Shown: positions 25,754 to 34,824 of the stretch, one piece after another
How the letters are laid out: the number at the start of each line of letters is the position of its first letter
Position numbering within the stretch: the first letter of the stretch is position 1
Assembly (NCBI RefSeq): GCF_947495995.1
Contig: NZ_CANMAX010000001.1
Coordinates: forward strand, 124,001-188,000
Source of the DNA: an uncultured Tenacibaculum sp.
GTDB taxonomy: Bacteria > Bacteroidota > Bacteroidia > Flavobacteriales > Flavobacteriaceae
DNA length: 64,000 bases
Reading direction: 5' to 3'
Made by a program: the position numbers and the translations under genes
The notes under the pieces: model-generated
What the model saw: only the letters and a program-made list of their open reading frames with translations
Database searches by the model: none
Told to the model about the DNA's origin: nothing

Positions 25754-27127
25754 TTACTGTTTTTTAGTACCTAAGTAATCTTGTACTGTTCTAAAACCAA
25801 TGTAACTTCTTGCTGTATCTGCATATTCCCAGTCACGAGAACCTACTTCTAAGAAATAAGCTACATCTTTCCAAGAACCACCACGTACAATTTTACGACG
25901 GTTTTCTCTGTTTTCTACGTTAGGATTCATTGTTGATCCCATATAGTAAGACATTTGATTGTATGCTGTGTTAGTCCACTCAGAAACATTTCCTGCCATA
26001 TTATATAATCCAAAACCATTCGGGTTATATGAAATTGCTTCTACTGTGTATAGAGCACCATCTGCTGCATAATCTCCACGTACTGGTTTAAAGTTTGCTA
26101 AGAAACAACCTCTATCACTTGTTGTACTTGGTCCTCCCCATGGGTATTTAGCATAATCTAAACCTCCACGAGCAGCATATTCCCATTCAGCTTCTGTTGG
26201 TAACCTGAATGCTGGTACTAATCCTAAATTCTTTTTTGATCTTTGGTAAGAGTTTTTGTTTTTAGTTCTCCAGTGACAAAAAGCTCTTGCTTGTTTCCAA
26301 CTAACACCAACTACTGGATAATCTTCGAATGCTTTGTGTGCAAAATATTCTTGGTGCATTGGATCGTTGTATGAATAGTTGAAATCTTTAATCCATACTG
26401 TAGTATCTGGATAAACATTTAATGTTTCATCCACTAAAAAGTCTTTTCTGTTTTTTCCTGTTCTTGCAGCTTCCTCGTTATCAAACCAGAAATATCTATA
26501 GTTTAATAATTTAGTATTAAAAGAACGTATACCATTTAAAGCTTCTTCTTTCTTTATATATAAAGAGTCCATTACTTCAACGTAATCGGTATCTGGATAA
26601 TCTTCTTTATTCCAAACTAATTCTTCTTCCCAGTTTAATGGTTTGATTGAATCAATTCCTTCTCCTACTTCGTAGTAGTTTTCTCTCATATACTTTTGAT
26701 ATGGAGATTCATTGGTTGTATCTTTTGAAGCAAACGCATAAAGTTGAATTCCTTCAGCTCTTTTTGCATCTCCTGTTAAATCTTCGTCACCAATAGCAAA
26801 CTCTGCTTGGTAAGCTAATTTAGTTCTTACTACAGAGTCTCTAACCCAGTGTACGAATTGTTTATATTCACTATTTGTGATTTCACTTTCATCCATATAA
26901 AATGGTTGAACCGTAACTGTTCTAGTTGGGGCATTCATTGCTCCTAACGGGTCTTCATCTTGCTTACCCATTGTAAACGAACCACCTTTAATAAAAACCA
27001 TTCCATATGGCTTTTCCGCGAACCATTTCCTTTTAGATTTAACACCAGTCAGCTCTCCTCTATCGTTGTTAGATCCACAACTGTAAACAAGTGCTATTAT
27101 CAGGGTAAACAGTGCTACTTTCTTCAT
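25754..27127 (-). CDS. gldK: T9SS / gliding ring lipoprotein GldK
   Basis: 457 residues. Lipobox ALVYSC (Cys at about 17). The rest is a formylglycine-generating-enzyme-like (sulfatase modifying factor) fold: MVFIKGGSFTMGKQDEDPLG, NSEYKQFVHWV, FRLPTEAEWEYAARGG, NMAGNVSEWTN, IVRGGSWKDVAYF and IGFRTVQDY. GldK/PorK is outer-membrane anchored and forms the periplasmic ring with GldN. It opens the gld operon, with a -7 box about 65 bases upstream. Confidence 0.97.
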   Translation of the reverse strand: MKKVALFTLIIALVYSCGSNNDRGELTGVKSKRKWFAEKPYGMVFIKGGSFTMGKQDEDPLGAMNAPTRTVTVQPFYMDESEITNSEYKQFVHWVRDSVVRTKLAYQAEFAIGDEDLTGDAKRAEGIQLYAFASKDTTNESPYQKYMRENYYEVGEGIDSIKPLNWEEELVWNKEDYPDTDYVEVMDSLYIKKEEALNGIRSFNTKLLNYRYFWFDNEEAARTGKNRKDFLVDETLNVYPDTTVWIKDFNYSYNDPMHQEYFAHKAFEDYPVVGVSWKQARAFCHWRTKNKNSYQRSKKNLGLVPAFRLPTEAEWEYAARGGLDYAKYPWGGPSTTSDRGCFLANFKPVRGDYAADGALYTVEAISYNPNGFGLYNMAGNVSEWTNTAYNQMSYYMGSTMNPNVENRENRRKIVRGGSWKDVAYFLEVGSRDWEYADTARSYIGFRTVQDYLGTKKQ

Positions 27128-27192
27128 ATTTTTTCTATTAAAGAGTTTGTAACTTTTTTATAATTTTATTCAACATTTTCTACCAAGGAACG

Positions 27193-27200
27193 CAAATATA
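27193..27200 (-). promoter_or_regulatory. Putative -7 promoter element for gldKLMN
   Basis: On the minus strand TATATTTG matches TAnnTTTG exactly and is followed by GCG. It is 66 bases upstream of the gldK start. I see no good TTG at the -33 position, which falls inside the 3' end of the arginase-like gene. Confidence 0.45.
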
Positions 27201-27206
27201 ACTTTT

Positions 27207-28370
27207 TTATGTAAGTTTTTGCTGTGCTTTGTACCATCTTTCAGGAATTTTTTGTTCAATGGCCTTCAAATAATCTTGGTATGCACATGGTATTAACGCA
27301 TGTCTTCGATATTTATTATCTGTAATTAGATTAATCTCCATCCACCAACGACCACTTTTGTCACTCTTATAGAAATTAATAGGATCATCATCTTCCAAAA
27401 TTACACTGAACTTTTCATAATTCGTTTTGCAACAATACGGATAATCCTTTGCTCTATAATTTACGCCTTCGACGAAATACCAAATTGCTTGGGCGATTAG
27501 ACTAGATGTTTGGTTGTATCTATCATATTTATCGTTATACTCATAGATACCGAAAGAAGAAACTTTGTCACTTATACCAGCATATCTTGCTATCGCACAT
27601 AACTTATCTCCAAAAAAACCATTTGGATTTGCATTTGCATTTGCTGGTGCATCACTTTGTTTAATACTTCCTATATCTATACTCACAATATCTGCATCTC
27701 TTAAGATTGGCTCTACTAGTTCTATATTATTAACTACTTCACCTAATCTAAAGGCATCAAAATATAAATTTTGCAACAATCTAATTTCTTCTTGAGAATT
27801 ATAGTACGTCTGATACCCAATATTACTAAAGTTGAATAAATTATTAGGTTCTTCCATAATAATTTTACTCAAATAAGATTGAGAATTCAGGTCGTCTTCT
27901 AATGTCCCAAGATTAAAATGACTATCAACTGATACTAAATTTATTGTTTGTTCCAATGTATCATACGCTCTATAATTTGCATATGTTACATCTTGCCCGC
28001 CTCCTATTATAACAACAGTTATATTTTGTTTTACTAATGTAGCAACTACGTTCGAGACAGCAAAATATGTATCTCTAACGGTGCTACCACGTTCTATATT
28101 GCCTAAATCAGCAATAGTGATATTCCATTCACCTGGAAATAAACTGTAAAAACCTTGTCTTATTTTCGATAAATCTTCTCCACACTCAAGGTTGTTTATT
28201 GACTCTCTCCCTTCTTTAACTCCTACAAGAGCCACACTGACATCTTCTAAGTCAGGAAAACCATCTTCTACAGAGTGGATCATTATCTTTCTCCCTAAGG
28301 ATTCAGCTGGTAAATCAACTAGATTTGCAATTACTTTTTCACTGACAGGAGATAAAAAATCTGTATTCAT
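27207..28370 (-). CDS. Arginase/formiminoglutamase-fold protein with lost metal ligands
   Basis: 387 residues of the ureohydrolase fold: VVIIGGGQDVTYANYRA, INLVSVDSHFNLG, then ADIVSIDIGSIKQSDAP and a large C-terminal extension. The manganese ligands normally come from GG(D/H)HS, DAHxD and SxDxDxxD. Here the first histidine is Q126, the third residue of the second motif is N153 instead of Asp, and the second Asp of the third motif is G234. Three of six ligands are gone; D149, H151 and D232 remain. Automatic labels of formimidoylglutamase are therefore doubtful; a binding or structural role is more likely. It lies 38 bases after topA and 80 before gldK on the same strand. Confidence 0.85.
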   Translation of the reverse strand: MNTDFLSPVSEKVIANLVDLPAESLGRKIMIHSVEDGFPDLEDVSVALVGVKEGRESINNLECGEDLSKIRQGFYSLFPGEWNITIADLGNIERGSTVRDTYFAVSNVVATLVKQNITVVIIGGGQDVTYANYRAYDTLEQTINLVSVDSHFNLGTLEDDLNSQSYLSKIIMEEPNNLFNFSNIGYQTYYNSQEEIRLLQNLYFDAFRLGEVVNNIELVEPILRDADIVSIDIGSIKQSDAPANANANPNGFFGDKLCAIARYAGISDKVSSFGIYEYNDKYDRYNQTSSLIAQAIWYFVEGVNYRAKDYPYCCKTNYEKFSVILEDDDPINFYKSDKSGRWWMEINLITDNKYRRHALIPCAYQDYLKAIEQKIPERWYKAQQKLT

Positions 28371-28408
28371 TAATGTGGGGATTAGTGAATGCTGAGCAAT
28401 ATATAACT

Positions 28409-30892
28409 TTATTTCTTTTTAGATGTCTTTCTTGTAGTTTTTTTAGTTGTTTTTTTAGAATCAACTAGCTTAACTGCATCTTCTTTTGTGAATTTTTCTA
28501 TTTCGGTTGTTTTAGGCAACTCTATCTTGGTTTTACCCTTGATAACATTGAACCTTCCCCATCTAGCTTTCTCCACTCGAATACCTACATCTTCCCAATT
28601 ATGAATTAATTTCTCTCTTTCTTTCTTCTTCTTATCTTCAATTAATTCCTCCAAGTCTGATTGCGTTAAATTATCGAAATCATACTTTTTATTTACATTG
28701 ATAAAAATTGAATTCCATTTGATAAATGGTCCAAATCTACCAACACCTTTTTGAATAGGAAAACCTTCGTATTCACCAATTGGTGCATCAGCTTTTCGTT
28801 TTGCTTCTATTAGTTCGATTGCTCTATCCATATCTACTGACATTGGATTCTCATCTTTATCTAAAGAAACATACTTACCATCAAACTTAATATATGGACC
28901 AAACCTTCCATTAGCTACTACAACTTCTTTCTCTTCATAATCACCAAGCGTTTTTGGCAACTTGAATAAATCCATTGCTTCTTCATAAGTAATAGAGCTC
29001 ATCGTTTGATCACCTTGCAAACTTGCAAACTTAGGTTTTTCTTCATCTGTAGCTTCACCTATTTGTACCATTGCTCCAAAACGTCCTAATCTTACATATA
29101 CGTTTTTACCAGAATCTGGATCTATACCTAATAATCTTTGACCACTTGCTCTTTCTGCATTTTCTGCTACATCTTTAACTGTTGGATGAAAATCTTTATA
29201 GAAATCTTTAATTACCGAAGTCCAATCTTCTTTACCTCCAGCGATATTATCAAAATCACTTTCTACTTTAGCTGTAAATCCGTAATCTAAAATACTTGAG
29301 AAGTTCTCAACTAAGAAATCATTTACAATGTTACCTATATCTGTAGGCATCATTTTTCCTTTATCTGCTCCTACCTTCTCAGTTAATGTTTGTTCTTTTA
29401 CTTCATCAGATTTTAATACCAACTGTATATATTGTCTTTCAACTCCTTCCGCAGTTCCTTTTTCCACATATCCTCTACGCTGCACTGTAGATATTGTTGG
29501 CGCATAAGTAGATGGTCTACCAATACCTAACTCTTCAAGATGTTTTACTAAAGATGCTTCAGTATATCTAGCTGGCGGACGCGTGTATCGCTGCGTTGTT
29601 GAGATATATTCATTATTTAATTCTTCACCAACTTTCATTTTAGGTAACATTCCTGCTTGCTCTTCTTCCTCATTATCTGTTCCTTCTAAGTATACTTTTA
29701 AGAAACCTTCAAAAGTTATTACCTCTCCGTTAGCTGAGAATTCTTTATCATTCTTATTATTAGAAATCTTTACATTCGTTCTTTCTAACTGCGCATCGCT
29801 CATCTGAGAAGCAATAGTTCTTTTCCAAATTAAACTATACAACCTATCCTGATCGTAATCAACAGAAACAGTATGCGTTGCCATATTTGTTGGACGAATT
29901 GCCTCGTGAGCTTCTTGTGCTCCTTTAGATTTTGTAGAAAAACTTCTAGGCTTACTGTATTCAGCACCGTAAGATGATTCTATTTCTGCCGCTGCTGCGT
30001 TAACTGCTTCAGAAGATAAATTCACACTATCAGTTCTCATATAAGTAATCAAACCGGCTTCATATAAACGTTGCGCCATCAACATTGTTTTTGCTACCGG
30101 AAATCCTAATTTCCTAGAAGCCTCCTGTTGCAATGTAGATGTTGTAAATGGAGCTGCTGGTGATTTCTTTGCTGGTTTAGTTTGTAAATTCGATACAGAA
30201 AAACTTGCAGCAATACATGAATTTAAAAATGCTTCAGCTTCTTCTTTAGTTGAAAAATTCTTTGGCAATTTTGCCTTAAACTTTTTTCCATCTTCATTAG
30301 TAAATTCTGCATCTACTCTGTATGAAGCAACTGGCTCAAAACTCTCAATATCTCTTTCGCGTTCTACTATTAAACGTACAGCTACAGATTGAACTCTACC
30401 TGCAGATAAACCTGCTTTTACTTTTCTCCATAATACTGGAGATAATTCATAACCTACTATTCTATCTAACACTCTCCTTGCTTGTTGAGCGTCAACTAAA
30501 TCGTAATTTATGGTTCTTGGGTTTTCTATAGCTTTTAAAATCGCATTCTTAGTAATTGAGTTAAATACAATACGTTTTGTATTATCTTTATTCAACTTTA
30601 ATTGTTCTGCTAAATGCCATGCAATTGCTTCTCCTTCGCGATCTTCATCGGATGCTAACCAAACCACTTCTGCTTTCTTAGCTAAATCTTTTAGTTTTTT
30701 AACTACCGTCTTTTTATCTGAAGAGACAATATACTTTGGTTTAAAATCTCCATCTACATTTACTCCTAATTCTTTAGAAGGTAAATCCGCAATATGACCG
30801 TAACTAGATTCTACTTGAAAATCTTTTCCAAGAAACTTCTCTATAGTTTTCGCCTTAGCAGGAGACTCCACAATTACTAAATTCTTTGCCAT
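28409..30892 (-). CDS. topA: DNA topoisomerase I
   Basis: 827 residues, type IA. The Toprim domain opens with LVIVESPAKAKTIEKFLG and contains SDEDREGEAIAWHL (about 81-94). The active-site tyrosine is Y284 in AGLITYMRTDSVNLS. The C-terminus has the topoisomerase C-terminal repeats seen in Bacteroidota (NGRFGPYIKFDGKYVS, VGRFGPFIKWNSIFINV) in place of the four-cysteine zinc domains of E. coli, ending in a Lys/Thr-rich tail. It relaxes negative supercoils. The start is at 30892, with a leader holding a -7 box and a perfect inverted repeat. Confidence 0.98.
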   Translation of the reverse strand: MAKNLVIVESPAKAKTIEKFLGKDFQVESSYGHIADLPSKELGVNVDGDFKPKYIVSSDKKTVVKKLKDLAKKAEVVWLASDEDREGEAIAWHLAEQLKLNKDNTKRIVFNSITKNAILKAIENPRTINYDLVDAQQARRVLDRIVGYELSPVLWRKVKAGLSAGRVQSVAVRLIVERERDIESFEPVASYRVDAEFTNEDGKKFKAKLPKNFSTKEEAEAFLNSCIAASFSVSNLQTKPAKKSPAAPFTTSTLQQEASRKLGFPVAKTMLMAQRLYEAGLITYMRTDSVNLSSEAVNAAAAEIESSYGAEYSKPRSFSTKSKGAQEAHEAIRPTNMATHTVSVDYDQDRLYSLIWKRTIASQMSDAQLERTNVKISNNKNDKEFSANGEVITFEGFLKVYLEGTDNEEEEQAGMLPKMKVGEELNNEYISTTQRYTRPPARYTEASLVKHLEELGIGRPSTYAPTISTVQRRGYVEKGTAEGVERQYIQLVLKSDEVKEQTLTEKVGADKGKMMPTDIGNIVNDFLVENFSSILDYGFTAKVESDFDNIAGGKEDWTSVIKDFYKDFHPTVKDVAENAERASGQRLLGIDPDSGKNVYVRLGRFGAMVQIGEATDEEKPKFASLQGDQTMSSITYEEAMDLFKLPKTLGDYEEKEVVVANGRFGPYIKFDGKYVSLDKDENPMSVDMDRAIELIEAKRKADAPIGEYEGFPIQKGVGRFGPFIKWNSIFINVNKKYDFDNLTQSDLEELIEDKKKKEREKLIHNWEDVGIRVEKARWGRFNVIKGKTKIELPKTTEIEKFTKEDAVKLVDSKKTTKKTTRKTSKKK

Positions 30893-30915
30893 GTATCTTT
30901 TCTTATCGATTTTTT

Positions 30916-30955
30916 TACACCATTATATATATGGTGTATTTAAGTTGCAAAAGTA
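30916..30955 (-). promoter_or_regulatory. topA promoter box and leader inverted repeat
   Basis: On the minus strand TACTTTTG (30948-30955) fits the -7 consensus. Just downstream, TACACCAT-N7-ATGGTGTA (30916-30938) is a perfect 8-bp inverted repeat with an ATATATA-type spacer, ending 24 bases before the ATG. It can be an operator or a leader hairpin. Confidence 0.5.
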
Positions 30956-31030
30956 TACAGTTTTTTTTTATTAAGTATCGTTTTGCAAGAATTAACGCTA
31001 ATTTAAAACTACAATAGCATTATTATTTAA

Positions 31031-31071
31031 TGACAATTTGTCACTTAATCATAAAATTGGTTGTATCTTTG
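31031..31071 (+). promoter_or_regulatory. Promoter of the miaB-secG operon with palindrome
   Basis: TATCTTTG (31064-31071) fits the Bacteroidota -7 consensus exactly, 27 bases before the miaB start. A perfect 13-base palindrome TGACAA-T-TTGTCA (31031-31043) covers the region where a -33 element would sit, and is a candidate repressor site. Confidence 0.55.
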
Positions 31072-31097
31072 CGCTCTACTTAGAAGAGATTTAGATT

Positions 31098-32552
31098 ATG
31101 GATCAGGTTGAAAAAGTTATAGACGAAAAAATACAAGGAAAGCCTTTATTAACAGAACAAAAGGACGGAAACAGCAAAAAGCTTTTTATTGAAAGCTATG
31201 GCTGTCAAATGAACATGAATGATAGTGAAATTGTTGCTGCTATTCTTGCTGAAGAAGGTTTTAATACTACAGGAAATATAGAAGAAGCCGATTTAGTTTT
31301 AGTAAACACTTGCTCTATTAGAGAAAAAGCAGAGCAAACTGTTCGAAACAGACTTCAAAAATATAATCACGCTAAAAAACGCAACCCTAAAATGAAGGTT
31401 GGAGTTTTAGGATGCATGGCAGAACGTTTAAAAGCTAAGTTTTTAGAAGAAGAAAAAATAGTTGACTTAGTTGTTGGACCAGATGCATATAGAGATTTAC
31501 CAAACTTAGTTGAAGAAGTTGAAGCCGGTAGAGATGCGGTAAATGTGATTTTATCTAAAGAAGAAACTTACGCTGATGTTTCTCCTGTACGTTTAAACTC
31601 TAACGGAGTTTCTGCATTTGTATCTATTACAAGAGGATGTGATAATATGTGTACATTCTGTGTAGTTCCTTTTACAAGAGGTAGAGAACGAAGTAGAGAC
31701 CCACAAAGTATTATAGAGGAAATTCGTTCAATGCACGATAAAAACTTTAAAGAAATCACTTTATTAGGTCAGAATGTAGATTCTTACTTATGGTATGGTG
31801 GTGGACTTAAAAAAGATTTCCACAAAGCATCTGAAATGGCTCAAGCTACTGCGGTAAATTTCGCACAACTTTTAGATATGTGTGCTACTGAGTTTCCTAA
31901 AATGCGTTTTCGTTTTTCTACATCGAATCCTCAGGATATGACTCTAGATGTGATTCATGTTATGGCAAAACATCAAAATATATGTAAATACATTCACTTA
32001 CCTATTCAAAGTGGAAGTAACAGCATGTTAAAAGCTATGAATCGTTTACACACTAGAGAAGAATATTTAGAACTAGTTGAAAATATTTATAAGATTATTC
32101 CAGAAATGAATTTAAGTCAAGATATGATTGCTGGTTTCTGCGGAGAAACCGAAGAAGATCATAAAGATACTTTAGACTTAATGGAGAAAGTAAAATATAG
32201 CTTCGGATTTATGTTTGCTTATTCTGAAAGACCTGGAACGCTTGCAGCTAAGAAAATGGAAGATGATATTCCTTTAGCGGTAAAGAAAAGAAGATTACAA
32301 GAAATTATCAATTTACAACAAGAGCATAGTTTATTTAGAGCAAAAGAACATGTTGGAAAAGTTCAAGAAGTTTTAATTGAAGGAACTTCTAAAAAGAGCG
32401 AGAATGAGTGGAAAGGTAGAAATACTCAAAACACAGTTGTTGTATTCCCTAAAGAAAACTACAAAATAGGTGATTTTGTTAATGTAAAAATAGAAGACTG
32501 TACCTCTACTACATTAAAAGGAACTGCTGTTGGGTATTCTGAAAACAATTAA
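31098..32552 (+). CDS. miaB: tRNA-2-methylthio-N6-dimethylallyladenosine synthase
   Basis: 484 residues with the three domains of MiaB: an N-terminal UPF0004 domain with cluster cysteines C36 (ESYGCQMN), C72 (NTCSIRE) and C106 (VLGCMAE); a radical-SAM core with C181, C185 and C188 (RGCDNMCTFC); and a C-terminal TRAM domain (about 415-480, VGKVQEVLIEG). It adds the methylthio group to i6A37 in tRNAs that read UNN codons. MiaB rather than RimO or MtaB is supported by PFTRGRERSR after the cluster. First gene of a six-gene plus-strand operon. Confidence 0.97.
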   Translation: MDQVEKVIDEKIQGKPLLTEQKDGNSKKLFIESYGCQMNMNDSEIVAAILAEEGFNTTGNIEEADLVLVNTCSIREKAEQTVRNRLQKYNHAKKRNPKMKVGVLGCMAERLKAKFLEEEKIVDLVVGPDAYRDLPNLVEEVEAGRDAVNVILSKEETYADVSPVRLNSNGVSAFVSITRGCDNMCTFCVVPFTRGRERSRDPQSIIEEIRSMHDKNFKEITLLGQNVDSYLWYGGGLKKDFHKASEMAQATAVNFAQLLDMCATEFPKMRFRFSTSNPQDMTLDVIHVMAKHQNICKYIHLPIQSGSNSMLKAMNRLHTREEYLELVENIYKIIPEMNLSQDMIAGFCGETEEDHKDTLDLMEKVKYSFGFMFAYSERPGTLAAKKMEDDIPLAVKKRRLQEIINLQQEHSLFRAKEHVGKVQEVLIEGTSKKSENEWKGRNTQNTVVVFPKENYKIGDFVNVKIEDCTSTTLKGTAVGYSENN

Positions 32553-32557
32553 ATTAA

Positions 32558-33037
32558 GTGCTTAAAGAAATTAAAATAAAACCAACATTCTTAGTAAAGG
32601 ATGTATTTAAAGTGAATGTCTACCTCGTATTTAAAACTTGGAAAGCATGGGCTATTTTATTCTTTTTAATTTATTTTTTTATAATTAAAAACGATAGTGA
32701 TTCTCTAAATATAGCTACCCTTAAAAGTTTAGGTTTAGTAATTGGTATTTTGGCTTTTTTCTTTTCACTTTATAAAAAGTCTAAAAAACTAATAAGCGAA
32801 AACCCAAGATTAAAAGAAAACATCCATTTTATTTTTAATCAAGAATATTTTGAAGAAAAGGGAGAAACCTTTTCAGTAAAACATTATTGGAAGAATATTT
32901 TTAAGGTTGAAGAAAAAAGAGAATGGTTTTTAATTTACATAAAAAAAAGTAATGCTATGATTGTTAGAAAAGATGATTTAAAAGAACAAATAACTGATTT
33001 TAATAAGCTAATAAAAGACATCAATTTAAAAGCCTAG
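32558..33037 (+). CDS. YcxB-like small membrane protein
   Basis: 159 residues from a GTG start at 32558, five bases after the miaB stop. Two hydrophobic helices lie at about 31-47 and 56-72. The C-terminal part (HFIFNQEYFEEKGETFSVKHYWKNIF, then EWFLIYIKKSNAMIVRKDDL) follows the YcxB-like domain: a PH-like strand set where a residue pair is expected at VRKDDL. Function unknown. The spacing places it in the miaB operon. Confidence 0.7.
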   Translation: MLKEIKIKPTFLVKDVFKVNVYLVFKTWKAWAILFFLIYFFIIKNDSDSLNIATLKSLGLVIGILAFFFSLYKKSKKLISENPRLKENIHFIFNQEYFEEKGETFSVKHYWKNIFKVEEKREWFLIYIKKSNAMIVRKDDLKEQITDFNKLIKDINLKA

Positions 33038-33060
33038 TAGTTGAAAAAATAAATTTGAGA

Positions 33061-34281
33061 ATGGAAAATTTACAAGCAGTAAAACAACGATTTGGAATTA
33101 TCGGTAACGATATACAACTCAATAGAGCCATTGAAAAAGCGGTTCGGGTTGCTCCTACAGATATTTCTGCTTTAGTAATTGGTGAAAGTGGAGTTGGAAA
33201 AGAAAGTATTCCTAAAATTATACATCAGTTATCTCACAGAAAACACGCAAAATACATTGCCGTGAACTGTGGAGCTATTCCGGAAGGAACTATTGACAGT
33301 GAACTTTTTGGTCATGAAAAAGGAGCTTTTACAGGAGCCACTCAAACAAGAAAAGGATATTTTGAAGTTGCAGATGGTGGAACAATTTTCTTAGATGAAG
33401 TTGGAGAATTACCATTAACTACTCAAGTTCGTTTGCTTCGTGTTTTAGAAAACGGAGAGTTTATTAAAGTTGGTTCTTCTCAAGTGCAAAAAACCAACGT
33501 TCGTATTGTTGCTGCAACTAATGTAAATATGCATCAGGCAATAAAAAAAGGAAAGTTTAGAGAAGATTTATATTATCGTTTGAGTACTATTGAGATTGGA
33601 CTTCCTCCTCTTCGTGATAGAGGAATGGATATTCAATTATTATTCAGAAAATTTGCTTCTGATTTCGCTCAAAAGAATAGAATTCCTGTGATTCGTTTAG
33701 ATGAAAACGCGAGTAATTTATTATTAAATTATCATTTCCCAGGAAACATCAGACAACTGAAAAATATTGCTGAGCAAATATCTATTATGGAGGAAAACAG
33801 AGTTATTACTTCTGATATTATCGCTCAGTATTTGCCTAACATTTCTGGTAATTTACCAGCATTAGTTGAAAATAATTCTTCAAGTAATGATTTCTCAACA
33901 GAGAGAGATATTATGTATAAGATTTTGTTTGACATGCGTAACGACATTAATGACCTAAAGAAACTTACTTTAGATTTAATGCAAAATGGAAATAACTCTG
34001 AAGTTCAAGAAGAAAACAGAAACCTCATACAACGTATTTATAACGAACAACCTTCGACTCATCAAGTAGAAGTGGTAGAAATACCTGAAACTACTTCTCA
34101 AAACAATTATGATTTTATTGAGACTATAGAAGAGCATGAAAACCTATCTTTACAAGAAAAAGAGGTTGAAATGATTAAAAAATCTTTAGAACGTAACAAA
34201 GGAAAACGAAAACTTGCTGCTAAGGAATTAGGTATTTCTGAACGTACTCTTTACAGAAAAATAAAACAATACGATCTTTAA
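33061..34281 (+). CDS. Sigma-54 interacting transcription activator lacking a sensory domain
   Basis: About 406 residues from the ATG at 33061 (MENLQAVKQRFGIIG). The AAA+ domain starts almost at once: Walker A GESGVGKES (about 41-49), the sigma-54 contact loop GAFTGA (about 88-93), Walker B GGTIFLDEVGEL, sensor II/arginine-finger segment LRDRGMDIQLL and PGNIRQLKN. A linker with polar repeats follows, and the C-terminal Fis-type helix-turn-helix is KRKLAAKELGISERTLYRKI. There is no receiver, GAF or PAS domain, so activity is likely set by abundance, by ATPase partners or by the DNA-binding region. The intact GAFTGA means it can open sigma-54 promoters. Confidence 0.95.
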   Translation: MENLQAVKQRFGIIGNDIQLNRAIEKAVRVAPTDISALVIGESGVGKESIPKIIHQLSHRKHAKYIAVNCGAIPEGTIDSELFGHEKGAFTGATQTRKGYFEVADGGTIFLDEVGELPLTTQVRLLRVLENGEFIKVGSSQVQKTNVRIVAATNVNMHQAIKKGKFREDLYYRLSTIEIGLPPLRDRGMDIQLLFRKFASDFAQKNRIPVIRLDENASNLLLNYHFPGNIRQLKNIAEQISIMEENRVITSDIIAQYLPNISGNLPALVENNSSSNDFSTERDIMYKILFDMRNDINDLKKLTLDLMQNGNNSEVQEENRNLIQRIYNEQPSTHQVEVVEIPETTSQNNYDFIETIEEHENLSLQEKEVEMIKKSLERNKGKRKLAAKELGISERTLYRKIKQYDL

Positions 34282-34305
34282 AACATTAGTGAAGCCAAAT
34301 AAACA

Positions 34306-34824
34306 ATGAAAAAAAGTATTATTACATTATTTTACAGCTTAAGTATTATTCTATTAGTTGGTTGCGGAGCTTATTCTTTTACAGGAAAAGGTGACATTGG
34401 TGATGCAGAAACTATTCAAATTGATTTTTTTCCAAATCAAGCACCTTTAGTAGAACCGAGTTTAAGTCAGCGTTTCACTCAAGATTTACAAGATTTATTT
34501 ACCCGTCAAACAAATCTAACCCTAGTAAGAGCCGGTGGAGATTTACGTTTTGAAGGAGAAATTATAGATTACAGAATTACTCCTATGAGTGCAACTTCTA
34601 GTCAAGGAAGTCAAACTGCTGCGCAAAACAGATTAACAATAGTTGTTAATGTTCGCTACACCAACAAGAAAAAAGAGGAAGACGATTTTGAAAAACAATT
34701 TTCTTTTTATTCAGATTACGGAGCTAGTCAACAATTATCAGGCTCAGTTTTAGAAGGTGCACTAGATGAAATTTTAACAAGAATACATCAAGATATTTTT
34801 AATGCTTCTGTTGCTAAATGGTAA
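34306..34824 (+). CDS. lptE: LPS assembly lipoprotein LptE
   Basis: 172 residues. Lipobox LLVGCG (Cys at about 20), then GAYSFTGKGDIGDAETIQIDFFPN, the hallmark opening of LptE in Bacteroidota, followed by SLSQRFTQDLQDLFTRQTNL and GDLRFEGEIIDYRITPMS. LptE plugs the LptD barrel in the outer membrane and delivers lipopolysaccharide to the surface. It overlaps the next gene by seven bases (ATGGTAA), so translation is coupled. Confidence 0.9.
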   Translation: MKKSIITLFYSLSIILLVGCGAYSFTGKGDIGDAETIQIDFFPNQAPLVEPSLSQRFTQDLQDLFTRQTNLTLVRAGGDLRFEGEIIDYRITPMSATSSQGSQTAAQNRLTIVVNVRYTNKKKEEDDFEKQFSFYSDYGASQQLSGSVLEGALDEILTRIHQDIFNASVAKW

